Part shown: positions 1 to 9,968 of the stretch, piece by piece
Layout of the letters: each line of letters begins with the position of its first letter
Numbering within the stretch: the stretch's first letter is position 1
Source of the DNA: Lactarius indigo
Taxonomy: Eukaryota > Basidiomycota > Agaricomycetes > Russulales > Russulaceae
Length of the DNA stretch: 53,627 nucleotides
Direction: 5' to 3'
NCBI GenBank assembly: GCA_025766275.1
Contig: JAFKAC010000233.1
Location: 1 to 53,627 of the forward strand
Notes under the pieces: generated by a model
Database searches by the model: none
What the model was told of the DNA's origin: nothing
The model's input: the letters and a program-made list of their open reading frames with translations, nothing else
Made by a program: the position numbers and the translations under genes

Positions 1-8
1 CTTTCAAT

Positions 9-1013
9 ATGTCCCGTCGCGCCGCAATAGTCGAGGAATTTGATGATGACACCGATTTACCTCTGCCCTCGCATTCTCTACCTGACACTGGGTCGCGTGG
101 CGCAATTATCGAAGAGATAGCAGACTCGGACGATGGTGGTGGTGACAGCGACGATGCTCCAGAACTACTCAATCACTCCACTTCCGGCGGTCCTGCGCTG
201 AAACCCGACACGCGGGAAGGTATGGTGACGGACATTACGCCGTATAAGAAGTGCGCAATTGTCAATTCACCGACATGATACGTCCTCTGCATTGCCCCCG
301 TCTGACACGACCTCGTCGTTAGGTTGGACATGCATTTACCCAATCTATATTGATGCAAAGCGACCGTACGGAACCGGTGCTCGGCGGATATCACGGTCCA
401 AGAGTGTGTGGTGGCCTCTAAGCAAAGACATCGCGGATGCATGCTCCCGCCTGGGTCTAGGCACGCTACATGAAGTAAACAAGATGCATCCATCCGACTG
501 GGATAACCCGGGTCGCGTACGCGTACAGTGGAAGAAGGATGGCCGCCCCGTCAATTCTAATATCAGGACCAGTATGTCTGGTGACTGGGCTGTCCCCTAC
601 CGACGGTGACATACTCTGTACAGAGAAGCAGCTGCTTGAGGACCATCTCATTTCAGATACAGCGGGTCAAGGTCGACAACGTCCCTCGTGAGCCATTTAC
701 GTATCCTGCACCCGTAACTCCTCCCGCCGCAAAGCCCGCGAAGTCCAAGGCGGGTGCAGGAAAGTCGGCAGCAGGGGCACAGGTGTCCAAAGCAAAAGCA
801 AAGCCTAAGCTCTCCATTGGACGCCTATTACCATCACCCCCAGAACCCCAACCGGCGCTCAAGTCACGTGTATCAACGTACTCCCCAGCAGTACCATCGG
901 GTGTGCTGATAGACACCGTCCGGGCTGGTATGAACGCTACGGAAGGACAAGGCGCCGTTGGAGGTATTCCGAGTGGAAAGGGAAAACGGAAAGTAGTCAG
1001 GGTGCGAGGGTGA
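9..1013 (+). CDS. SEC65: SRP19/Sec65, signal recognition particle subunit (frame-disrupted)
   Basis: This encodes the 19-kDa SRP subunit, which binds SRP RNA and prepares it for SRP54 in co-translational targeting to the ER. The inferred exons are 9-219, 323-571 and 624-1013. Exon 2 carries the family core, beginning WTCIYPIYID and ending in the RVRVQWKKDG block; exon 3 starts KKQLLED. The tail is Lys/Ala-rich and ends KGKRKVVRVRG, as expected for an RNA-binding subunit. The acidic N-terminus (DDDTD, ADSDD) is typical of fungal homologues. The donor at 220 is the only one I found that keeps frame with the acceptor at 322. Within exon 3 the reading changes frame near base 650: KKQLLEDH is in one frame and FQIQRVKVDNVP in another, so the exon sum has one surplus base. 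Identity is secure. Whether the frame error is real cannot be told from sequence alone. Confidence 0.82.
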
Positions 1014-1688
1014 CGTACTGTACGTGCAACTGAGGAAGTGAGTTACAAAATCCTTTGAATAAATTAACACAATGTTGTGCTTGTCGAATCTTCGATTACC
1101 TTCAGGCTTTAACTCTTTGATCCTCAACTTTCGAGTGTCCAGGCGCTTTGAAGTGATTACGGGTTTCACATTGACGCCGAACAGCTGCGGGTTGCCAAAG
1201 CCGTTCATCATCCAAACTTTTTTCTCAGATCTGCTGTGCTGATGAGAACACTAGCCCCAGCGGGCGAGATAGTCTGGTATCAGAAACGTGCAGGATGACG
1301 AGCCGGCGGCAACACGCCAGGCAACGCGCAGCAGGCTCATTAGCTGATGCCAAACACTTCATCTGCGCGGCACAGCGGTGTTCGAGGTAGTGCATCGAGA
1401 GCCACAATGTTGGTTTCGATGGCAGACCAGACAACCACCCTCTAGTAGCGAGACTGGGTGTCGTCGTCTACCATTGTTCGTGCGCATCCACCCTTACCCA
1501 GAAGGGTAGGTGCTCCACTCAATACTCTCAGGCTATGGAAGAAGATCGGGTGCACTCTAAGACGCACAAAAACGGAAGGAAAATAACACGTAGATCGATA
1601 ACCTTGGCTCGGGAGTATTTAAGCGAGACAGAGCATGAGACTCCCCTCATTCCGCATCACTCCACTCTTTCTACGTACTTCTGCAAGC
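1014..1688. other. Intergenic region with an unassigned minus-strand reading frame and the first hydrolase promoter
   Basis: Open minus-strand frames lie at about 1225-1434 and 1073-1211. The second reads FGNPQLFGVNVKPVITSK, followed by RLDTRKLRIKELKPEG, and then meets a GTAATC sequence that could be a donor near 1105. I recognise no family and cannot connect the pieces into a gene. A TATTTAA motif near 1616-1622 lies about 70 bases upstream of the first hydrolase ATG and probably serves as its TATA element. Confidence 0.3.
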
Positions 1689-2878
1689 ATGAGTTTCTGT
1701 AAAAATTGCATCAGCGGTATGAATTATTCTTGGATAGAGACATGAGCAACCATGACGTCGCCTTCTCCAGGCGTCCGCCATGAGGGCCCAACCGAGGGTA
1801 AGTCAGTGTAATCTTATCAGTCACAGCCACCAACATCACCTAAATCTAAGGAACGTATGAGGAAATCAACGGCATCAAGACCTACGTAGCAACACCCAAG
1901 ACCGATTACCCAAAGGACAAGGCCATTCTCTACCTCACGGATGTCTTCGGTCTCGAACTCAATAATAACCTAGTGAGCCTCTCCTGTCCTGGCGTCCTTA
2001 TCAAGCCCGCTCATTGTTCTGTCCGATGCCGTCAGCTCCTTGCCGACGACTTTGCTCGCAACGGCTTCAAGGTCTACGCCCCAGACCTCTTCGAGGGCGA
2101 TCCAGTGACCCAAGATGCCTTCAACCCCGTACGTCCTCGTGGCACGACTCATTGCCACTCACCCCCACCCACTATACACACACATCCGTTTTCATAGACA
2201 TTTCGACTGATGAAGTGCTTATTGTAGGGATCCAATTTCGATATCTCTAAATGGTTCCCGAAACACGCAGCCGATCATACCGGGAAACGCGTGCGCACCG
2301 TCATTGAAGAGCTCAAGTCTAAAGGAATAACCGTCTTCGGTGCTACCGGTTACTGCTACGGCGGTATGATATTGATCTCATGTAGCTGTGTTGTGTGAAG
2401 CTCTAGCCTTTTTTTCTCTAGCCCGCCTCGTGTTCGACCTTGCATTTGAAAACATTATCCACGTGTCCGTCGTCAGCCACCCGTCTTTACTCAAACCCGA
2501 GGACCTTGATGTGCGCCGGCCGCAGATGTCGCTGTGTACCTACTGACCATCACGATGCAGACTTACCTCGCGAAGAGCAAAGCGCCTCTACTTGTCAACT
2601 CCTGCGAGACTGACTCTCAGTTCCCACCGGAGTTTGCCGCGACAACGGACGAGAAATTCGCAAAATTTGAGCCTGGGTACAAGCGCACATACTGGGAAGG
2701 GTGTAGTCATGGATTCGTTGTTCGCGGCGACCCGGTTTGTTTTTTTTTTGAGTGAGCGTGATTGGTTACATCGAGACTTATTCTATGTCTTTGCATATAG
2801 AAAAATCCGGTTGTAGCCGCTGCCAAGGAAGGGGCTTTCAAGGCCTCTGTCGAATGGTTTATCAATTATTTGCAGTGA
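1689..2878 (+). CDS. Dienelactone hydrolase family protein, tandem copy 1
   Basis: This is a predicted cytosolic alpha/beta-hydrolase of the dienelactone hydrolase (AIM2-like) family, 248 aa. Eight exons fit without frame problems: 1689-1716, 1771-1797, 1851-1972, 2036-2128, 2228-2363, 2422-2510, 2561-2734 and 2801-2878. The N-terminus MSFCKNCISG is characteristic of the fungal family. The likely catalytic triad is Cys133 (in GYCYGAR), Asp183 (in NSCETDSQFP) and His215 (in EGCSHGF). The family hydrolyses lactone or ester bonds, classically dienelactone in aromatic catabolism; the physiological substrate of this protein is unknown. It is the first of three adjacent paralogues on the same strand, all with identical exon lengths. 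No signal peptide is visible. Confidence 0.9.
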
Positions 2879-3697
2879 AAAGGTGGCATGGCGTCTCAGG
2901 CCTCAGGAGCGATAACGAGTATGCTGATTCTCGCCGAAAGCTGACGTGTAAATACGCGACACTGTTGAAAATAGGTGTAGTCTTGACATGCTAGCATCAG
3001 GAAAGCGTGTTCCCGCGCACACAAGTCATTCGGAAAGTCTTCCTACACATTGTGGGCTCCACTCAGCAGTCAATAGTCAAATAGGCCACCAGTCACCCGG
3101 CACAGAAAACTTGGTGATCGTTATTGTGAAGCTCGTGCATGCTTCTCTTGCACATTACAATGCGGGGGCACAGTGTCTGGTTACTGGCTCTGTACTACCT
3201 GCGTCAATATTATCTAGCGGAAATGGAAATTCGTACCAAAGCATGGGATCAAATGTACAAGTACAATCATTGAGGCTTCGGGTAGTAAGCGGAAGTTACG
3301 CGGCCAACGACAGTGACCAAGAGCAAAAGTCAATGCGAGGGATGGGCGAGGGTGGGCGATATTAATTCGCTCTTAGGCTCGCAAGGCGACTACATTGGAG
3401 GAAACCATGTGGAAATACATTCAAACATTGGTAAGACATTCGGGCACTCGGGCACTGTATTGGTAAGGATACGGGGGGGCCCTGATGATAAGTAAGCTGG
3501 TTCGTGCTTTGTGGATGGGCCAGCGACACCCATGATTGGTGCGCCAAACGTGAACGCGTGAACGTAGAGGGGGGAAATGGATTGATAATCATCGAGTACC
3601 AGGGGGTATTTAACCTGCCAGTGCGTGCTGCGTAGATATCCTTGTAGACATCGCGGCCAAATCACTCTTCCCTTTCCACATACTGGACACTGCGAAC
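2879..3697. promoter_or_regulatory. Spacer upstream of hydrolase copy 2, partly duplicated upstream of copy 3
   Basis: No gene is visible. From about 3190 the sequence resembles 5690-6300. Shared stretches include a GGAAATGGAAATTCGTACCA-like stretch, AGTCAATGCGAGGGA, and an ACATTGGTAAGRCATTCGGG block (about 3424-3443 and 5996-6015). The conserved GATTGATAATCAT motif (about 3580 and 6219) is followed by a TATTTAAC box (3607 and 6246), about 80-90 bases upstream of each ATG. This looks like a promoter copied together with its gene. Confidence 0.6.
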
Positions 3698-4890
3698 ATG
3701 AGTTTCTGCAAATATTGCACTAGCGGTACGAACTCTTCCCGGACGTGGATATGAACGCTTACAACGTCGCCCTGTATAGGTGTCCGCCATGAGGGCACAG
3801 CCGAGGGTGAGTTTAAATCAGTGATCTTATCTCGTATGCACAGCCACCGATCTTTTTTAATCGTTCTAAGGGATATACGAGGAAATCAACGGCATCAAAA
3901 CCTACGTCGCGACACCCAAAACCGATTACCCAAAGGACAAGGCCGTTCTCTTCCTCACGGACATCTTCGGTCTTGAACTCAAGAATAACCTCGTGAGCCA
4001 GTCCTGTCTTAGCGCCCTGTTCGAGCTCGCTCATTTTTTTCTGTTCGACACTTGTCAGCTTCTTGCCGACGACTTTGCTCGCAATGGCTTCAAGGTCTAC
4101 GCCCCAGACCTCTTCGAGGGCGATCCGGCGGACCAAAATGCGTTCGAACCCGTACGTCACAGGGCTCATCGCCACTCGTCATCGGCCCCTCTCCTCCCAC
4201 ACACAGACACACCTGTTTGCATAGTCACTGATGAAGTACCAACTGTAGGGATCAAACTTCGATCTCAATAAATGGCTCCCAAATCATACAACCGAGCATA
4301 CCGGGAAACGCGTGCGCACCGTCATCGAAGAACTCAAGTCTAAGGGCATAACCGTCTTCGGTGCTACTGGTTACTGCTACGGCGGTATGATATGATTTCG
4401 TGGGACTTGTGCGAGGCACTAAACTCTTTTTCTCTAGCTCGCCTCGTGTTCGACCTTGCTTTCGAGAACATTATCCGCGTATCCGTCATTACTCACCCGT
4501 CCTTTCTCACAGCCAAGGACCTCGATGTGCGCTGTTCAGAGATGCCTTTATGTACCCACTGACCAACGTGCCGGCAGATCTACATCGAGAAGAGCAGAGC
4601 ACCTCTGCTCGTCAATTCCTGCGAGGACGATCCTCCGTTCCCAAAGGAGTTGGCTGAAACTGCGGACGAAAAGTTTGCGAAGTTTGAGCCTGGGTACAAG
4701 CGCACGTACTGGGAGGGCGTTCACCACGGATTCGCAGTTCGCGGTGACCTGGTTTGTTTTCGTGTACTCGTAGTTGATCACATTAATACTGATTCTACAT
4801 CTTCGCGCATAGACAAATCCGGCTGTGGCCGCTGCCAAGGAAGGCTCATTTAAGGCTACAGTCGAATGGTTTATCAACTATATGCAGTGA
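3698..4890 (+). CDS. Dienelactone hydrolase family protein, tandem copy 2
   Basis: This is the second paralogue, 248 aa, with exons 3698-3725, 3780-3806, 3871-3992, 4059-4151, 4249-4384, 4438-4526, 4578-4751 and 4813-4890. Every exon has the same length as in copy 1, and the introns fall at the same codons. The predicted triad is intact: Cys133 in GYCYGAR, Asp183 in NSCEDDPPFP and His215 in EGVHHGF. The position just before the catalytic His dipeptide differs between copies (CSH, VHH and VAH), as do residues after NSC, so pocket differences are plausible. The fifth-exon intron starts GTATGATATGA and resembles the equivalent intron of its neighbours. It is probably functional, with unknown substrate. 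Confidence 0.9.
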
Positions 4891-6326
4891 AGAAGCGTGG
4901 CTCATTCTAGGACTCGTAGGGCCCGAACCATTTAGTTTGTTTTTACTCAAAGGACACCAAATAGTGAACTATTTGAACGTTTATAGACAGTGCTTTAAAC
5001 AGTTTGGTGATTGATGCAAAAATCGTCCTCAAAAATGGCAGGGTCCGAGTCCTGAAACTCCAGAAAGGGTTTGATAGAGTTTGCCTTCGTAGACAACCAC
5101 TGTTGTGCCCAAATGTCACAAGTGTCTTCGGGTTCAGGGAGGTGCAAAGCGTCGCAACCGGTCGTCCGGGCCTCCGCGCAGCGCGAGAATTCGTAGAGGC
5201 ACCCACTTCGTTCGGGTACGCCTCTCTCTCAAGTGGCTGGGGCCGCGCAAGGGTGCGGGGTCCTCGGGAATGCGAAAGGTGAGCCGCTCAGGCTCTATAG
5301 TGATCGGCGACGCAATGAATCGCGCAATCCTCCGCGCGTCGCAAAATTTTGCGGGCTTAATCTCCCCTGTTTTGAATACATCTCCCTTGAGTAACTAAGG
5401 GTGCACTCAAGTGGGGCACGCCCGGGGGCGCATTAAAAGGGACACACTGGGTCCTGCTGAGATCTGAGGCCAGGGAAGATCTTGAAAGTCGTACCTGCAG
5501 CAGCATAAGCAGAGGCGCAGATCTATGGTACACTTTTTAGAAGAGTGGGGACGAGAGGGCGACTGAGCAAGTCACAAAACCATCGGAGATATAGTGCGGG
5601 AAAGACCAATGTTTCCCGAAAGTGCAGGAAGGCGAGCCGCCCGAGCGGCGTGGAAAAGCAATCTGCACTTTGTGTGCTTGGCCAGCTGCGGGCCAGCACC
5701 TGGGACCTGGGAATGGAAATTTGTACCAAAGCGCGGGATCAAAAGTACTGTATAATCACGTGTAATGGACGCAGTGGAAGTCAATGCGAGGGACGAACGC
5801 GTGAGAGATATCAACTTGCTCGAGGATGTTCGCGAACACAGATATTATTGTTGGGGCCTTTGAGGGATTTTTGAGGGCTGGAGAGCTGAGCTAGAACCCC
5901 CTGCCTATAAGTACAAGTACAAGCACGAGCAAGAGTACGAGCCGCACTCCAATTAGCCGTAACTTACTACAAGAAGCCATTGCAAATACCTTTGAACATT
6001 GGTAAGGCATTCGGGCACTCGGGCATGGCATTGGTAAGAACTTGAGCATATCCAATGGGCGCGGATGCGAGCGTGAGTGCTGCCATACGGTGATATACGG
6101 GGAGGGGAGGGACAAACACGGATTGACTACTAAAGGGAGTATTGATTTGCGTACACGTCCCATGTCGGCCCTTTCTAGGTAAAGAATGTCGGTGATGTAC
6201 GGGGACGGGAGGAATTAGATTGATAATCATTGGGTACCATGGGAGTATTTAACTTGGGGAGACATTCTCAGGCGTGTAGTGTTTCCCGAATCACTACCCT
6301 TTCCACGTACAGGCACATCTACGAAC
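4891..6326. other. Long spacer between hydrolase copies 2 and 3; GC-rich insert plus duplicated promoter
   Basis: The first part (about 4900-5690) has no counterpart upstream of copy 2. It includes a GC-rich stretch at about 5110-5350 with CGCGCAGCGCGAG and CCTCCGCGCGTCGC motifs. Both strands stay open for around 90 codons there, but neither translation resembles a known protein. The second part (about 5690-6326) matches the region upstream of copy 2 and holds the GATTGATAATCAT and TATTTAAC boxes at about 6219-6253. A GTACAAGTACAAGCACGAGC run at about 5911 is a short degenerate repeat. Confidence 0.5.
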
Positions 6327-7500
6327 ATGAGCTTTTGCAAGAATTGTACCAGCGGTACGAATGATTCTCGGATGTGTATATGAGTCTTTACGATGTCACC
6401 CTTTATAGGCGTTCGCCATGAGGGCACACCCGAGGGTGAGTTGACATGTGTAATCTTATCTTAGATGCCCCGACCCACAGCCCCGACAACACTAAGGGAC
6501 ATATGAGGAAATTAACGGCATCAAGACCTACGTCGCAACACCCAAGACCGATTACCCGAAGGATAAGGCCATTCTCTACCTCACGGATGTTTTTGGTCTC
6601 GAACTCAACAATAACCTCGTAAGCAGACTAGCCTGGCGCCATGTTCGAGTTCATTCTTGTGGTTGACACTTGTCAGCTTGTTATCGATGACTTTGCTCGC
6701 AACGGCTTCAAAGTCTATGCGCCAGAACTCTTCGAGGGTGACGCAGTGGATCAAAATGCTTTCGAACCCGTACGTCGCGCGACTCACCACTACTCGTCCT
6801 CAGCCCCTCTACTCTGCACGTAGACGCATTTTTGACTAACGAAGTGCCAACTGCGCAGGGATCCAACTTCGACCTCTTTAAGTGGCTCCCGAATCATACA
6901 CCCGAGCATACTGGGAAACGCGTGCGCACCGTCATCGACGGGCTCAAGTCTAAGGGAATAATCGTCTTCGGTGCTACCGGTTATTGCTACGGCGGTATGA
7001 TATCAATCTTATGTGGCCGTGTTGTGCGAGGTGCTGACTGTTTTTCTCCAGCTCGCCTCGTGTTCGACCTCGCTTTCGAGAACATTATCCACGTAGCCGT
7101 CATTACCCACCCGTCCCTACTGACAGCCAAGGATCTCGATGTACGCCGTTCGGAGCTTTATGTGCCCACTGACCAATGTGCCGGCAGATCTACATCGAGA
7201 AGAGCAAAGCACCTCTGCTCCTCAACTCCTGCGAGCACGACGAATTGTTCCCACAGGAGTTGGCTCTTACTACGGATAAGAAGTTTGCGAACTTTGAGCC
7301 TGGATACAAGCGCACGTACTGGGAAGGGGTTGCACACGGATTCGCTACTCGCGGCGACCTGGTTTGTTTTCGTGTGCTCGTGCTCGGTGACATTGATGCT
7401 CATTCTGCATTTTTGTGCATAGTCAAATCCTGTTGTGACCGCTGCCAAGGAAGGCGCATTCAAGGCTATTGTCGAATGGTTTATCAATCATATTCAATGA
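6327..7500 (+). CDS. Dienelactone hydrolase family protein, tandem copy 3
   Basis: This is the third paralogue, 248 aa, with exons 6327-6354, 6409-6435, 6497-6618, 6677-6769, 6859-6994, 7052-7140, 7188-7361 and 7423-7500. The exon lengths again match copies 1 and 2 exactly. The triad is kept: Cys133 in GYCYGAR, Asp183 in NSCEHDELFP and His215 in EGVAHGF. It differs at otherwise shared sites, for example LVIDDFARN where the others read LLADDFARN, and YAPELFEGD where the others read YAPDLFEGD. The short C-terminus ends in NHIQ where copy 1 has NYLQ. All three genes look intact, so the array is an expressed family expansion rather than a set of relics, although expression cannot be seen here. 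Confidence 0.9.
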
Positions 7501-7916
7501 ATGGGTACAATTTGATCCAAGTTTGGTAGTGACAACGAGTGCATTGGTCCTTGTCGAGAGCTAAAGTGTAAAATATATTGTGGAGGATCAAATCGATCAA
7601 ATGCCGTCTTGACACGTGCTTATTTATGTGCATCTGGTTCGTGTAGGCGTCGCCAGATCGTCGGCAGCGCCAACAAAGATAAAGATATAGTGGCAGTGCG
7701 TTTGAAATCAAGGTGCTCATTCGTGCAACGCTGAACTAGTTTCAAATTCGGGAATAAGATGTCCGTAAATCGGGCATGAGCTGTATGTCGCTTCCCCATG
7801 CATTAGTACCACTTCTCGTCTCCCTTCTGGGGCTTCAAAACGCCGTGTCCTTGGCTATGCCTGCTGTAGTTGTGGTTGTGTAAGGGTGCCACTGTGGTGC
7901 GTTGATTGGGAACGAG
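7501..7916. other. Intergenic region, nothing recognised
   Basis: There is no reading frame with family character and no clear repeat. This is the 3' flank of hydrolase copy 3 and the distal upstream region of the HSP20 gene. Confidence 0.5.
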
Positions 7917-7920
7917 ACTA

Positions 7921-8050
7921 GAATGTTCGAGTACATTCCTCATTCAAAAAAGGAAGTCGTCTGGCGGCGTCGCGAAACTACGAGAACGAGGCTGAGGGCA
8001 GTAGAATCTTCCAGCCTCTCGCCTAAAAGAGCAAAAGTAGGGGTATAAAA
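7921..8050 (+). promoter_or_regulatory. HSP20 promoter: heat-shock elements and TATA box
   Basis: At 7921-7938 the sequence GAATGTTCGAGTACATTC has four correctly spaced HSE units (GAA, TTC, GTA, TTC, each two bases apart), with only the third deviating from nGAAn. A second shorter site, GAATCTTC, lies at 8004-8011. A strong TATA box, TATAAAA, is at 8044-8050, about 82 bases before the ATG. Heat-shock factor binding is inferred from these motifs and from the gene they precede. Confidence 0.75.
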
Positions 8051-8131
8051 GCTCTGTGCCAATGCGACACAGTCAGGATATCAACTCACTCATCGAACAC
8101 AACCAAGCACCAGACTCCAACCCATCGCTCA

Positions 8132-8709
8132 ATGTCGCTCACCGGTTACAACTTCAACGAAATTCTAAGCGATTTCGCTTCCCTTGACCGCTTCTTTGAC
8201 GAAGCGTTCAACTCTAGACAAGTCTCCCGTAACCAGACCATAGACACCTTCAGGCCGAGGTAAGTTCTCTCATACAATCCCCACCCCGAATGTACGTAAG
8301 CCGATCAACTTTCGTGTGCAGGGTGGACGTCCACTACAAGAAGGACACGAACAACGTCATCGCGTCTTTCGAACTTCCAGGGCTGCAGAAGGAAGACGTG
8401 TCAATCGACGTCCACAATAACATTCTCACTGTCTCGGGTCAGAACAATACGGCCACAGAGCGCAACGAAGATGGCTACCTCATCCGTGAACGCCGCCACG
8501 GAAAGTTCACGAGAGCGTTGTCGCTGCCACAGGGACTCAAGGTGAGTCTCTCCGATGCTTCCTACAGCTGCTGGGCTACCAAGACAGGTGCTGACGATCA
8601 CCTCTCACAGAATGAGGACATCAAAGCGTCCATGGCGAACGGCGTTTTGACTATCAGCTTCCCAAAGTCGACGCCTGAGACGGAGCCAAAGAAGATCGCC
8701 ATCGATTGA
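8132..8709 (+). CDS. Small heat-shock protein, HSP20/alpha-crystallin family
   Basis: This 148-aa ATP-independent chaperone would hold unfolding proteins in the cytosol. The exons are 8132-8259, 8322-8541 and 8611-8709. The N-terminus MSLTGYNFNEILSDF is followed by FFDEAF, a typical fungal HSP20 start. The alpha-crystallin domain runs from about residue 44 to the end, with FELPGLQKEDVSIDV, an LTVSGQ strand, the RERRHGKFTRALSLP block and the closing ANGVLTISFPKS motif (the conserved A-x-x-x-G-V-L signature). The length is normal for fungal HSP16-20 proteins. The promoter carries heat-shock elements and a TATA box, so stress induction is likely. Confidence 0.92.
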
Positions 8710-9968
8710 ATGTAGGAATACGAAGAGCGAAATCATTGTTTTGAGGCTTGCGCCACGCCATTCGACCTTCGGGGCTACTATCTTTTTTTTTTTTTTTTGT
8801 TTGTTTGTTTTGTACCTTTGATTCGGAGATATGTACTCTCTTTCTAGTTATAATGTCCCACCGATTCTAATAACATGTCTTGACTGCTGACCGAGTTCAT
8901 AAGCCGCAAGCGGTACACATAGAACAAGAGCACTAGTCATAGTGAGATTGGGTATCACAGGCCTGGGAGCTTCAAAAAATAACCACTCAAGCTCAAAGTA
9001 AGTCCAGACCCACGGTGCCAAATTAATTGGCTGACCATTTGAACATGATTAGCTCTTAACTCAACATTTGTTCGAGTGGAGCGAGGCGGGGAGCTAGCCA
9101 GTATCAGACGAGATTGTCCCTGGTTTGAACACATGGTATACGTATAGTTTGGGGCTAGACAACTGAACTGCCAGACGACGTTGAGCTGTGCTGTGGCCCT
9201 GTACTACAACAACAACCTCGGTTGATTGATTGTGATCAAAGTACCCGTGTTATGTGAGTCAAGTGTGCCTGAGTGCCATATGGACAAAGCGGGGTAAGAG
9301 CGCGACTATCGTCAACGATTTGGGAGACTTACTGTGGACAGGTTTCTGATGCACAAATGCCACGAGATACACGCACAACTTTTTTTGTTTTGTTTAACAC
9401 CAGCTCTTGTATTCTGGAAAGCGATGCATGCCTGTAGAACGCAAAAAATCTTTTGATTGGGGGTACTGTAGTGATATGAAATGAATGGCAACGGTATGCC
9501 AGATCAGAAGCGTGAGTCGACATCAGCCGAGATTCCCAAGAAGTAACCCGGAGCACAGAGCCGTCGCCGATATATTGCGAACCGGAAATCCCGGTAAGCT
9601 TTGAAGAAGCTTGAAGATTGGGAGTCCACGTCGCAGAGAGATGGTGAACCAGACCGCCATGGCGTTGCATGTCAGCAGATGGAGGAGATGACGTGCTTTG
9701 TACTCTGCACTATTGCGGTCGTTCGCCTTTATACCTGGGGGGGGGGGGGGGGGGGGAACTCTCGGTAAAGAAGGCCGCATCACGAGGCATACAGCGCCCG
9801 TAGTCACACGTCCCTGAGTATGCCTTATTCGAGGTTTAGTGACAGCCATCAACTACATAAGTCCAAGCATGTGCAATTTCCGCCCTATCGTGAGCGAGGA
9901 ACGTTTCCTCATATCCCAACGAGGCACAATCCTGCTGTATACCCTGCCCCTCCCCCATTTCTCTGACG
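8710..9968. other. Intergenic region with homopolymer tracts
   Basis: I see no credible gene in this 1.26-kb stretch. It begins with the HSP20 3' flank, which has a 16-base T tract at 8783-8798 followed by TTTG repeats. It also holds an uninterrupted 20-base G tract at 9737-9756. The frames open across this stretch have no family character. Confidence 0.5.
9737..9756 (+). repeat. Homopolymer G20 tract
   Basis: Twenty consecutive G residues stand in intergenic DNA about 210 bases upstream of the next gene's ATG. Such a tract can form G-quadruplex structure and is prone to length error in sequencing. Confidence 0.9.
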
